DNA of 64,000 nucleotides. Origin: JBBDRJ01 sp963766295 (GTDB lineage: Bacteria; Actinomycetota; JAICYB01). Below, in pieces: positions 1-10,100 of the stretch (positions are counted from its first letter, which is position 1; every line of letters starts with the position of its first letter). The stretch spans positions 372,001-436,000 of the forward strand of contig CAVXYW010000002.1 of NCBI GenBank assembly GCA_963766295.1. The letters are read 5' to 3'. The translations under genes and the position numbers were made by a program. The notes under the pieces were generated by a model that saw nothing but the letters and a program-made list of their open reading frames with translations, did no database searches and was not told the DNA's origin.

Positions 1-41
1 CGAAAGCCAAAACGGGCAAACGCAAGTAGCCTTACTTCCCG

Positions 42-773
42 ATGAAGAGACTCCTGGTTGCGGGCGCACTGGCAGGCGCGATGGTGGTTGCGTCACTCGC
101 TGTTGCTGTTCCGACCAACGCCGGGACCCCCGTCCACCCCGGGGACTTCATGGAGTCGAACGTCGGGGGATGCACGTTGGGCTTCGTATTCAATGGGACG
201 GGATCCAAAGCCGGAAACGTGTACTTCGCCACGGCCGCCCACTGCGTGGATCACGTTGGTGAGGACATAAAGCTGTCGAGCGGGACGATCATCGGCGACG
301 TTGCCGCGATAGGGAACGCCGACGCAGAGGCCACCGACTGGGCGCTCATCCAGGTACGGAGTCAGTACGAGGGCGACGTTCGTGGAGCGGTCCGCGGGCA
401 TCCCACGATCCCGATGGGATACACAAACCCGTCAGAGACCGCACAGTTCGACCTCATTCGATTCTCCGGCTACGGCATGGGGTTCGATCTGCTGGCCCTG
501 ACCAGGGAGTCGCGCGTCGGTCTCATGGGCTCTGACTCGGGCGAGACCTACGACCTCATCGGTCTCGACATCAGCGGAGACTCCGGCGGTCCCATCATCC
601 ACGACCGGACGGGCAAGGCGCTCGGGCTCGTTAGTCGAGGATGCGTGACCGCGTTACTTCCGGTGCCCGGACCCTGCGGCGGAGGGGTCGCCACGAGCGT
701 GGGCCCCACGGTTCAGGGCATCTTGGCCAAAGCTGCAGCCAAGGGCTTCACCGTTTCGCTGCGCAACGCTTAG
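42..773 (+). CDS. Secreted trypsin-like serine protease
   Basis: A 243-residue protein with an N-terminal signal peptide (about residues 1-27: positive MKR, an Ala/Val-rich core, then PTNAG). The chymotrypsin-fold triad is visible: His in TAAHC near residue 69, Asp in ATDWALIQV, and Ser in SGDSGGP near residue 182. Several cysteines could form disulfides in the secreted form. This predicts an exported endopeptidase of the S1 family. The ATG start is preceded by only 41 bases of window, so upstream context is unknown. It is followed tail-to-tail by the LLM oxidoreductase gene. Substrate cannot be told from sequence. Confidence 0.85.
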   Translation: MKRLLVAGALAGAMVVASLAVAVPTNAGTPVHPGDFMESNVGGCTLGFVFNGTGSKAGNVYFATAAHCVDHVGEDIKLSSGTIIGDVAAIGNADAEATDWALIQVRSQYEGDVRGAVRGHPTIPMGYTNPSETAQFDLIRFSGYGMGFDLLALTRESRVGLMGSDSGETYDLIGLDISGDSGGPIIHDRTGKALGLVSRGCVTALLPVPGPCGGGVATSVGPTVQGILAKAAAKGFTVSLRNA

Positions 774-785
774 CGCAAGCGCCGG

Positions 786-1907
786 CTAGACGGCGATCCG
801 CTTGATCTCGTCCTTAGTTTCCGTGAGCAGTTTGTAGGACGGACCGATCAATCCGGGATCTGCGAAGAACGTCACGTTCCATAGAGCGATGTGACGCAGG
901 CCTATCGCCACGTACGCCTCGATCTTTCGCGCGACCTCTGCAGGTGATCCGTGCAGGATCGCATCGTGCGCGACATTGAACGGGATCTTGTTCATCGCAG
1001 CCATCGCTTCGTCGGCTCCCAAGCGCGCCGGCACGTAATCGATGAAGTGATTGCCGGGGCCCAAAGGGTGAGTCGCACCTCGTTCTTCGAAGAATTCGGC
1101 AGAAAGTGCCAGGACGAACGCTTTCACCATCGGGTGCTCGATGATCCTGTGTGCAGCCTCGTGGTCGTCGGCCACTACCGTGTACGACCACATGCCGGCC
1201 GTCAGGTCGTCCGGGTTTCGGCCCGCCGACCGCGCGCCGGCCTTCACCTGCTCCCATTTGGCTGCGTAATCGTCGAGCGGAAGGTTCGTCGGGAGCCAGC
1301 CGTCTGCGAGCTCACCGGTGACGCGGCACAGACGCGGACCGTGCGCGGCGACCCAGATCGGGGGGAAGCGTCCGGGAACCAGTGGTCCCATGCCGCACAC
1401 CGCGTCTCGCATCTTGTAGACGGGTCCGTCGTAGTCGATCGGATCGTCGTTGTTCCACAGCAGCCGGACGACGCGCAACGCGTCCTCAAGTCGCCCGGCC
1501 GGACGGTCGAACTCGATCCCGTACGGCGTGATGTTCTCTCCCTCGCCCGCACCGATCCCGAGGATCGCGCGGCCCCCGGTTAGGTGATCGAGAGTCAGCC
1601 ACGCGCGCGCGAGTTGTGCCGGATGGTTTCGCACGGGCTCGGTCACCGAGCTTCCGAGTCGGATGGTCTGCGTGACCCCGGCGGCTGCGGTGATCGCGGC
1701 GATGGGATCGAAGTAGGAGTGGATGTTCGGAAGAACCGCGGCCAGGGGAGCCAATTCGGGCGTCCAAACAGAGTTCGGATGCCAGCCCATCAGATGGTCG
1801 GGCCACCAGATGGCGTCGAAGCCGCGCTCCTCGTTGCGCCGCGCTGTGTGTAACAACGCCTCCGCCGGCGGGGTGACTATTCCTGGCGCACCGACCTCTA
1901 TGGACAC
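786..1907 (-). CDS. LLM-class flavin (probably F420-dependent) oxidoreductase
   Basis: A TIM-barrel luciferase-like monooxygenase of about 373 residues. Family features are the early ERGFDAIWWPDH stretch, the IRLGSSVTEP strand and ILGIGAGEGEN followed by the GIEFDRPAGRLEDAL region typical of F420-using members. The open frame extends upstream to 2075, but the GTG at 1907 begins the conserved domain (SIEVGAPGI) and leaves room for the divergent gpsA start at 1953, so the longer start is rejected. Reaction: hydride transfer to or from F420 or FMN; substrate unknown. Two more LLM genes occur in the window (21129, 28902). Confidence 0.8.
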   Translation of the reverse strand: MSIEVGAPGIVTPPAEALLHTARRNEERGFDAIWWPDHLMGWHPNSVWTPELAPLAAVLPNIHSYFDPIAAITAAAGVTQTIRLGSSVTEPVRNHPAQLARAWLTLDHLTGGRAILGIGAGEGENITPYGIEFDRPAGRLEDALRVVRLLWNNDDPIDYDGPVYKMRDAVCGMGPLVPGRFPPIWVAAHGPRLCRVTGELADGWLPTNLPLDDYAAKWEQVKAGARSAGRNPDDLTAGMWSYTVVADDHEAAHRIIEHPMVKAFVLALSAEFFEERGATHPLGPGNHFIDYVPARLGADEAMAAMNKIPFNVAHDAILHGSPAEVARKIEAYVAIGLRHIALWNVTFFADPGLIGPSYKLLTETKDEIKRIAV

Positions 1908-1952
1908 CTGTGAGATATACCGCAGAGCGGAGCGAGGCGGTATAAGGAGGGC

Positions 1953-2970
1953 ATGGCCAAGGTCGCCTGTATCGGCGCCGGCTCGTGGGGAACGACGGTC
2001 GCGGGGATCGCCGCGCTGAACTGCACACGAGGTCGTGCTGTGGTGTCGCCGTCCCGAACTGGCGAACGCCATCAACCACGTCGGATCGAACGAGGCTTAC
2101 CTGCCTGGCATCAGGCTCCCCGAGAATCTGCGCGCAACCTCAGATCTGGACGAAGCGATGACGGGAGCCGAGGTCTGCGTGATGGGCGTTCCCTCGCACG
2201 GCTGGCGCGACATCCTGGGCTCCCTGGAGCCCAAGCTCGGCGACGTCGAAGCGCTGGTGAGTCTCACCAAAGGGCTGGAGGTCGACACGAATCTGAGAAT
2301 GAGCGAGCTCGTGCGCGAGGTCTGTCCGGCCTTTCCGGCCGAGAAGTTCGCGATGCTCGCCGGACCGAACATCGCCAAGGAGATCGCGCGCAAGATGCCG
2401 GCGGCGACGGCCATCGCGTGTACCGACACCAAGCGCGGCGAGTGGCTGCAGCAGATCTTCCACCAGCCCTACTTCCGCGTTTACACGAACAACGACGTGA
2501 TCGGCAGCGAGCTGGGCGGCGCGATCAAGAACATCGTGGCCATCACCGCCGGCGTGGCCGACACGATGGGGTTCGGCGACAACGCGATGGCCGCACTGAT
2601 GACGCGCGGCCTGGCCGAGCTGACGCGTCTGGGAGTGCGGATGGGAGGGCAGCCGCTGACCTTCGCCGGATTGGCCGGAATGGGAGACATGATCGTCACC
2701 TGCGTGTCCAAGTATTCACGCAACCGGCGCGTGGGTAAGGAACTCGGTAAGGGGCGGAAGATCGACGACATCATTGCCGAGATGAACATGGTCGCGGAGG
2801 GTGTAAAGACGTGTAGGCCGATCCTCGAGCTCGGCAGGAAGGTGGATGCCTGGATGCCCATCACCGAAGGAGTCGTATCGGTGATCTATGAAGGCGCAAC
2901 GATCGAACAGATGTTGACGGACATCCTGTCGCGTGACCCAGTGCCCGAAACCTTTGGGATCGACTCGTGA
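1953..2970 (+). pseudogene. gpsA: Glycerol-3-phosphate dehydrogenase (NAD(P)+), frameshifted
   Basis: GpsA makes sn-glycerol 3-phosphate for phospholipid synthesis. The N-terminal Rossmann motif (IGAGSWGTTVAG) starts at the ATG at 1953 behind a clear AAGGAGG. The reading frame then jumps: the first frame runs off after GIAALN, and the rest (AHEVVLWCRRPEL ... LAGPNIAKEIA ... GAIKNIVAI ... KTCRPILELG) continues in the next frame to 2970. Removing one base near 2022 (AAC-T-GCACAC) restores GIAALN-AHEVVLW, the normal family sequence. Everything else is intact, so an assembly error is more likely than a dead gene. It overlaps the following gene by four bases. Confidence 0.85.
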
Positions 2971-3866
2971 CGCTTGAGGATTCAGTCTCGCGGCCGGACA
3001 ACCGTCCGGGGTCGCAACTTTCGTTCGTGAGTGCGATCGCACTGACCCTCAAAACGTGCGTGGGCAATCTGAGAGCGTGCATCCTCCTCACCGCGACGAT
3101 CGCCGTTCTGAGCGGTGTTGGGAATGCGGTGTGGCGGTCCGCGTCGTTGATCACCGACGAGAGGTCGGTGTCCGCCGACGAGGTTCGGTTGCTCTTCTTC
3201 GCCGTGGTGGCGGCCCTCGCCGTGTTCGCGATCGTCTACATCTTCGTCATCCCGGTGACCGTCGGTGCGCTGTCCTTGCTTGGGTCGGCCGCCGTCTACG
3301 GTGACGAGGTCGATCTGCGCGGAATCGTGCGGCAGACCTTCGACCGTGCTCTCGAGTCCGTCGGTGCCTTCCTCGTGACGATCCTCATCCTTCTGGCCGC
3401 GCCGGTCGTTATCGGACTGTTCGCGCTGGCCGTCGCCTACGGCCTGGAACCCGAAGAGGGGTTCGGTGTTCTGATCTTCGCTCTATCGGTTGTCACGCTT
3501 CCCGGCTTCTATGTTTTCGTCCGTTTGTCACTGGCGGTTCCGGTCGTTATGCGCGAGGACGTCGGTCCGATCGACGCCCTGCGGCGTTCGTGGGATCTCG
3601 TCCGCGGTAAGTGGTGGTGGGTGTTTGCCGTCGGCTTCGTCGTCCCGCTCGGGTTAGGCGTGATCGCACGGCTTTTGTCCGTCGGGTCGATCTTCGGACC
3701 GGACAGCACGGCCGAATTCCTCGTTGGAGCTGTGGTGAGTGCGGTCGGTTTGGCGATCTCGATCTCCATTTACGGTGTGGCGTCCGGCGTCATCTACGCG
3801 TCGCTGGCGCCGGAAGACACATCGGCAGAAGCGCGTAGAGCTGCAGCATCCGATCAGATCTTGTGA
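2967..3866 (+). CDS. Polytopic membrane protein, function unknown
   Basis: A 299-residue integral membrane protein with about six hydrophobic helices. The motif DALRRSWDLVRGKWWWVF near residue 210 resembles the repeat found in uncharacterised YciC/glycerophosphoryldiester-phosphodiesterase membrane-domain proteins. The GTG start overlaps the gpsA stop by four bases and its own stop overlaps the GH15 start in the same way, so the genes are translationally coupled in one operon. No catalytic motif is visible. Role unknown; a membrane-lipid or envelope role would fit the gpsA neighbour but is inference. Confidence 0.75.
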   Translation: MTLEDSVSRPDNRPGSQLSFVSAIALTLKTCVGNLRACILLTATIAVLSGVGNAVWRSASLITDERSVSADEVRLLFFAVVAALAVFAIVYIFVIPVTVGALSLLGSAAVYGDEVDLRGIVRQTFDRALESVGAFLVTILILLAAPVVIGLFALAVAYGLEPEEGFGVLIFALSVVTLPGFYVFVRLSLAVPVVMREDVGPIDALRRSWDLVRGKWWWVFAVGFVVPLGLGVIARLLSVGSIFGPDSTAEFLVGAVVSAVGLAISISIYGVASGVIYASLAPEDTSAEARRAAASDQIL

Positions 3867-5758
3867 ACCGGATCAGCGATTACGCGCTGATCGGTGACTG
3901 TCATTCGGCCGCGCTGGTCGGTCGCGACGGCTCGGTTGATTGGGCGTGTTTCCCTCGGTTCGATTCTCCGGCCGTCTTCTGCCACGTATTGGACGAAGAG
4001 CGCGGCGGTTCGTTCGCTATAACGCCTGAGAACGCCGGCTCGACCACGCGACGTTACGTCGACGACACGAACGTCCTGGAAACGACCTTCGAGTGTGATG
4101 GCGGCACGCTCGAGGTCACCGACTGCATGCCGGTGACGGCGGCCAAGCCACATCCGGTGTCGATGCAACCCTCACGGTCGATCCTGCGGCGTCTTCGGTG
4201 CGTCAAGGGAGCCGTGGACGTTCGGATCTCGGTCGCTCCGAGATTCGAGTACGGGCGGTTCGTCCCACATTTCCGGTTGACCTCGGAGGAAACAGCCGAG
4301 GCCGTGGGCGGCGGAGACGCTGTTCACGTAACGGCGACTCGTCTCCTCGACGAGTCCAGCGAGCGGATCAAAGCCCGATGGCACCTGGTCGAAGGTGAAA
4401 CGGAGTGGATCGAGGTGGCGTGGGAACCTTCGCACCAGCTGCGCGGAAGTGATGACGTTCCGACTCGTGCCGATCTCGAACGCCGATTCGAATCCACGCT
4501 GGAGTTTTGGCGCAAATGGAGCGACCGGTGCGTCGTCGACGTCGCCGACAAGCAACGCGTCTATCGTTCGGCTCTGGCGCTGAAAGCTTTGACCTACGCG
4601 CCCACGGGAGCCGTGATCGCCGCGCCCACTACATCCCTTCCCGAACTCCTCGGTGGCGAGCGCAACTGGGACTACCGCTATACGTGGATCCGCGACGGAA
4701 CTTTGACTCTCATCTCGCTTTACTCACTGGGCATCAGGGAGGAGGCCGAAGCTTTCAAGTTCTGGATGGAGCGCACGAGCGCCGGCCGTCCGGAGGATCT
4801 GCAGATCATGTACGGCATCGGCGGTGAGCGGTTCCTTCCGGAGCTGATCCTCGATCATCTCGCCGGGCATCGCGGCTCGGCTCCCGTGCGCATCGGGAAC
4901 GGCGCCGCGAAGCAGCTCCAGCTCGACGCATATGGACAACTCATACAGTCCGCGTACCTATTCGCCAAGACCGGCGGACGCATCACACCGGACAACTGGA
5001 ACTTCCTGACCGGTATCGCCGACATGGTCGCCGAGCGATGGCGCGAGCCGGACCAGGGGATCTGGGAGATTCGCGACGAGCCGCGTCACTTCGTGCACTC
5101 GAAGCTGAACTGCTGGGTCGCCCTCGACCGTGTCGTTTCCTTGGCGGAGACGCGAAAACTTCCCGGACGAACGAAAGCGTGGGCCGACGAGCGCGATACG
5201 CTTCGCGAGTACCTGATCTCTGACGCGGAGAAGCGAGGGTGGTTCTCGCAAGCCGTCGGCAACGACGTCCCCGACGCTTCCGCCCTCCTCGTGCCGGCGA
5301 TGGGATTGCTGCCCACGAACCATCCCCTCGTGCAGAAAACGATCGAGGTCGTCCGCGACTCCCTCGGTCATGGCGGCTTGATCCATCGCTATCACGCACC
5401 CGATGGACTCGAAGGCGGCGAAGGCGCATTCCTTCTTTGCTCGTTCTGGCTGCTGGATTGCCTCATCTACTCCGGGCGGATCGAAGAGGCCGAAAAGGTG
5501 CTGGACGAGCTATACGGCTATGCGAACGACGTCGGCCTCTGGTCCGAAGAGGTCGACGTCGCCACGGGCGAGGCGCTCGGAAACTTTCCGCAAGCTTTCA
5601 CGCACATGGCGCACATAACCTCGTGTCTGCATCTGGAAGCAGCCAAGGATGGAGAGATCGACTACGACGCCACCTACGATTACGCCGAGAACGCCGTTGA
5701 TCGGCTCGCCCGGTTGGGTGCCGCGGTTGCGCCTCACGACGATGCGCGTTCACGCTGA
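3863..5758 (+). CDS. Glycoside hydrolase family 15 (glucoamylase/trehalase-like)
   Basis: A 631-residue cytosolic enzyme with no signal peptide. The N-terminal beta domain starts ISDYALIGDCHSAALVGRDGSVDWACFPRFDSPAVF, the hallmark of bacterial GH15. The (alpha/alpha)6 barrel follows, with GGERNWDYRYTWIRDGTLTL near residue 270 and EEVDVATGEALGNFPQAFTHMA near the C terminus, where the catalytic acid and base regions lie. Members cleave alpha-1,4-glucan ends or trehalose; which one cannot be decided here. The GTG start overlaps the preceding stop. Length is normal for the family. Confidence 0.88.
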   Translation: MNRISDYALIGDCHSAALVGRDGSVDWACFPRFDSPAVFCHVLDEERGGSFAITPENAGSTTRRYVDDTNVLETTFECDGGTLEVTDCMPVTAAKPHPVSMQPSRSILRRLRCVKGAVDVRISVAPRFEYGRFVPHFRLTSEETAEAVGGGDAVHVTATRLLDESSERIKARWHLVEGETEWIEVAWEPSHQLRGSDDVPTRADLERRFESTLEFWRKWSDRCVVDVADKQRVYRSALALKALTYAPTGAVIAAPTTSLPELLGGERNWDYRYTWIRDGTLTLISLYSLGIREEAEAFKFWMERTSAGRPEDLQIMYGIGGERFLPELILDHLAGHRGSAPVRIGNGAAKQLQLDAYGQLIQSAYLFAKTGGRITPDNWNFLTGIADMVAERWREPDQGIWEIRDEPRHFVHSKLNCWVALDRVVSLAETRKLPGRTKAWADERDTLREYLISDAEKRGWFSQAVGNDVPDASALLVPAMGLLPTNHPLVQKTIEVVRDSLGHGGLIHRYHAPDGLEGGEGAFLLCSFWLLDCLIYSGRIEEAEKVLDELYGYANDVGLWSEEVDVATGEALGNFPQAFTHMAHITSCLHLEAAKDGEIDYDATYDYAENAVDRLARLGAAVAPHDDARSR

Positions 5759-7141
5759 ATGCTCGTGACGCTCGAACTGGCAACCGGACACCTCGACGCG
5801 CTGCGCACAGCGTTGAGTGCGTCAGCCGACCGGCACCTCGCCGAGCTCCGCCGATTGGTCGAGATCCCGAGCGTTTCGGCCGAGGGCCGCGGCATCGAGG
5901 AATGCGCTTCAGCCGTTGCCGACCTGCTGTCGCAGCGAGGGTTGAAGGCGGAACTGCGCCCGACGAAAGGCAATCCCGTGGTTTGCGCATGGGGCGGCGC
6001 CTCCTCCGGCCCGACGCTTCTGTTCTACGTCCACTACGACGTGCAGCCGCCCGACCCGCTCGATCTATGGACGGTTCCGCCCTTCGAGCTCACGGAGCGT
6101 GACGGAAAGCTGTTCGGACGGGGGAGTGCGGACACCAAGTGCCACATCATCGCCCGGCTTGCAGCGATCGATTCCGTCCGGGAAGTCTTCGGATCCGACC
6201 CCATCCGTTACGCGTTCCTCATAGAAGGCGAAGAGGAGATAGGCAGTCCCAACCTAGAAGCCTTCATCGACGAGCAAGCCGGCGATTTCAAGGCGGACGG
6301 ATGCCTTTGGGAGTTCGGAGGCGTCGAGCTGGACGGAACTCCCAACGTCACGCTCGGTCTTAAGGGGATCCAGTCGATGGACCTTCGAGCCAAGGGGCCG
6401 GCCTACGACGCGCACTCATCGCTGGGCGTCGTCATCGACAATCCGCTCTATCGCATCGCCGCCGCCGTTGCATCGTTGCGCGATGCCGACGGGACGGTGC
6501 TGATCGATGGCTTCTACGACGATGTCCGGCCCCTGACGAAGACGGAGATCGACGCCATCGCCGTCGCTCCCGATCCGACCGCCGATCTTGCGACGGAGTT
6601 CGGGATCAAGAAGTTCCTGGGAGCCACGACCGGCGCCGAAGTCGAACGACGCTTGCAAGCCGAGCCGTGCGTCAACGTCAACGGGATCCACGGAGGCTAC
6701 GCCGGCCCGGGAACCAAGACCGTTCTCCCATCTGAAGCGTTCGCGAAGCTCGACTTCCGTCTCGTGCCCGATCAGCAGCCTGCGAAGATCGTCGAGCTCG
6801 TGCGCGCGCATCTGCACTCCCGCGGCCTGGACGACGTCGAGGTCGTCCCCAACGCCGGGGAAGGACCGGGGCGCACGCCGGTGGACGACCCGTTCGTGAA
6901 CTTGGTTACGGAGACGGCGAAACTTGCTTACGGACGCGACCCGGTGGTGAACGTGTCGAGCGCGGGAACGGGGCCCGCCGCGCCGTTCGCCGACGTGATC
7001 AAGGTTCCGTTCGCAACCGCCGGATGCGCTTACACGGGCTCGCGGGCGCATTCACCGGACGAGCACATCCGTCTAGCCGACTTCGATAACGGTAAGTTGC
7101 ACACCGCGCTGGTTATCGCAGCTATGGCGCCAGAGCGCTGA
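5759..7141 (+). CDS. M20-family metallopeptidase (dipeptidase-like)
   Basis: A 460-residue M20/ArgE/DapE-type protein. Zinc ligands are recognisable: His in FYVHYDVQPPD, Asp in GRGSADTKCH, the Glu pair in EGEEEIGSPN, and His in SRAHSPDEH near the end. The dimerisation domain holds AHSSLGVVIDNPL. One oddity is Cys where most relatives have Gly in the SADTKG motif. The ATG abuts the GH15 stop with no gap, so it is the fourth gene of the gpsA operon. Its end overlaps the convergent cyclase-ATPase gene by 20 bases. Substrate is probably a dipeptide or acylated amino acid. Confidence 0.87.
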   Translation: MLVTLELATGHLDALRTALSASADRHLAELRRLVEIPSVSAEGRGIEECASAVADLLSQRGLKAELRPTKGNPVVCAWGGASSGPTLLFYVHYDVQPPDPLDLWTVPPFELTERDGKLFGRGSADTKCHIIARLAAIDSVREVFGSDPIRYAFLIEGEEEIGSPNLEAFIDEQAGDFKADGCLWEFGGVELDGTPNVTLGLKGIQSMDLRAKGPAYDAHSSLGVVIDNPLYRIAAAVASLRDADGTVLIDGFYDDVRPLTKTEIDAIAVAPDPTADLATEFGIKKFLGATTGAEVERRLQAEPCVNVNGIHGGYAGPGTKTVLPSEAFAKLDFRLVPDQQPAKIVELVRAHLHSRGLDDVEVVPNAGEGPGRTPVDDPFVNLVTETAKLAYGRDPVVNVSSAGTGPAAPFADVIKVPFATAGCAYTGSRAHSPDEHIRLADFDNGKLHTALVIAAMAPER

Positions 7142-10100
7142 CGTAATCGAGTCCGGCGGCTGCACCTTCGGCAAACGCAGCGTCGAACTTCTCGTCGCCC
7201 AGTGCCGCACGTGCATCCGCCATGACCTGTTTGTGAAGCAGCGTCGAGTAACGGGGCGTGTTCGTGTTCGGATCCTTTACGCTCGAAGCGGCGCCGGATA
7301 GGCGCGCGGACTCGGTGGCATCGCCGCGCACGAGCGATACTCCCGCCAACCCCCGGACGTTTCCCGCGAAAGCCAGGCGTTCGAAGCGGAAGCTTCTGTC
7401 CTTGGTCAGCTCGAGTCCTGTTCGGTGCTGGTTTTCGGCTCCTTCGAGGTCGCCGACGCTCGTATCGAGCCAGCCGATCGAGTTGTGGACGTAAGCCTGT
7501 AGCCATCCATCTCCATTTCGCGCCATCTTTAGATTTGCGTCCAATGCCATTCGAGCGAATTCGTGCTGGCCGCGTGCATGTGCGATCTCGGCGAGGCTGT
7601 GGCCGGCAAGGCCGGCGATCATCAGCTCTTCGAACCTCGTGTCTGCCCGCTTGGCGGCGACATCTCGAGCCTCGATGAAGCACGCTTCGGCCGCGTCGAT
7701 CTCGCCCTGTGCCATCCTCAGCCAGCCGACATCGATCAACGTCTGGGCGATCTCGCGCTCCATACCGCGTTCACGGGCCAACTCGAGGGCGTCGAGATAC
7801 GAACGGTCCGCGTGCTTGAGGTCGCCGAGGCGCTCATAGGAGTGCCCCTCGGATTGCAGACTGAAAGCCAGCGCGTAGACGTTGGGCGTGCGGCGCGCGG
7901 CCGCCACGGCTTGCCGCGCGAGCTCCAGACCGCCCACGAGGTCGTGTTCGTCCTCTTTCATCGATGCGATCTGGCGAAGGGCGCTGCCTTCGCTCGAGAT
8001 CGATCCGCCCCGGCGGGCCGCGGCAAGCGCGGCCGCACTCTTTTCCTTCGCCAGTTCGGTGTTGTCCTGATCGAGTGCGTGTACGCCCTCTTCGAGCAGA
8101 GCGCGCGAGAGGACGAAATCGTTGCCCGACTGCTCGGCCATCTCAGAGGCTCGCCGGTACCCGTCGTGATCGGTAAGTGCGCCGGTATCCGACTGCGTTG
8201 CGAGCAACAGCAGGTTCGCACCCGCCTCGTACCATTTGGGCGCTCCGCCCCGCTGCGTCATCCATGCGAGAGCCGCGTCGATGTGTGCGCGAACGCGATC
8301 GGGCGCAACACCTTCGAGCCAGGCTTGATGCGCAGCACCGGCATGGGCCCGGGCGACGAGATCCGGATCAGCGCCGGTAGTTTCGGAAAGGACCGACTCG
8401 AGCCAGACCAGGCCCTCGGCCGGCCGACCTGTCGTCGACCAGAACATCGACATGTGCGCGGCGAGTGCGAGACCGGCCGTTTGCGGTGTGGTGGACGTGG
8501 CCCACTCCAGGGCGGCGCGGATGTTCGGGTAATTGGTTGTGATCCACGCGGTCGTGGAGATCTCGCGCGAATCCATCATCCCGTCGCCGATCTCGACGAC
8601 AAGCCGCGAGTAATGTTCGAGATGACGGTCGCGAAGGTCGCCTCCCGCACCGGCGGCGATCAGCTTGTCTCGGGCAAAGTGGCGGATCGTCTCGAGCAAG
8701 CGATAGCGAACGATCCCATCCCCGAGCGACGCGACGACCATCGATTTCGCGACCAATCGCTCGAGGGGCTCGAGTGCCTCGATACCGCAAACGACTTCAA
8801 CCGCTTCGAGATCGAAGCTTCCTACGAAGACGGAGAGACGATCGAGCAACAGCCGCTCGTCGTCGTCGAGAAGTCCGTAGCTCCATTCGACGGTGGCTTC
8901 CAGCGTTCGCTGCCGAGCCATTGCGGTGCGGCTGCCGCCTGTCAGCAAGCGGAACCGGTCGTCCAGCCTTTCGGCGATCTGTTGGGCGCTGAGCACCCGC
9001 ACTTTCGCGGCGGCAAGTTCGATCGCGAGCGGGATGCCGTCGAGGCGCTCGACGATGAGGTCGATGGCTTTCGTCGTCTCTTCATCCAATGTGAAGTTCG
9101 GGTTCACCAGCAGCGCGCGGTCGGCGAACAGAGTTGCGCCGTGGTCGGACTCCAGGGACGGACACCGCCACGCAACTTCTCCGTCGATGCCGAGCGCTTC
9201 GCGGCTGGTCGCGACGATCGTGATGCCCGGACAGGAACGCACGACGTCGTCGATGAACGCGCTGCAGTCATCGACGAGGTGTTCGCAGTTGTCGATCACC
9301 AGGAGGGCGTTGCGCGCTGAAAGATAGTCGAGCAATTGGGCACGCGGTTCGACGTCCGTGTTGCGCTGGACGCCGAGCGCATCGATGACGGTGTCGTCGA
9401 TCCATCCCGGCTCGTTCACGGGAGCCAAGTCGACGAACCACACGCCGTCCGAGCGTTGGCCGAGCTGTTCTCGGCCGGCTTCGATCGCGATGCGCGTCTT
9501 TCCGATGCCGCCGGCTCCCGTAACGGTCACCAGGCGTGATGAAGAGATCTTCGAGCGCAGCTCGTCCAGGTCGTCGCTTCGTCCGATCAATGCGGACGCC
9601 GGGGCCGGGACGTAACCGCGCATGACACCGACGTATCTGAGCGGTGGGAACTCGGTGCGCAGGTCGGGATGGCACACCTGAAATATCCGCATCGGTTCGA
9701 GGTCCTTGAGGGTGTGCTCGCCGAGATCGAGCATCGTGAAGCCGCCGCTCGCGTTCTTCAAAGATGCAGCCGTTGCGGGCGACATGACGATCTGCCCGCC
9801 GTGAGCCGCGGCCGAGATCCTGGCTGCTTCGTGGACGGCGAAAACGAGGTAGTCGCCGCCGCTCGGCTCCGCGTCGCCGGTGTGCAGCCCGATCCGAACG
9901 CTGATCCGTGCATCGGCCGGCCATGGATACGACGCGAGCTCGCGCTGGAGGTCGACGGCGCCACGGACGGCGTCGCCGGCATCGCCGAAGGCGAAGAAGA
10001 ACCCGTCGCCCTCCGATCGGACCTCGGCGCCTTTGTGCGCCTCGAAGGTGTTCCGGACGATCGCCCGGTGTTTCTCGAGCAGGTCGAGGAAACGGGGGCC

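Noticed and set aside
1486..2079. Additional minus-strand frame over the LLM start
   Set aside because: Composition is Arg/Ser-rich without motifs; it shadows the LLM oxidoreductase.
7563..9320. 585-residue open frame on the plus strand
   Set aside because: It is antisense to the cyclase-ATPase gene, has no recognisable domain and an Arg/Asp-rich composition typical of shadow frames in G+C-rich DNA.
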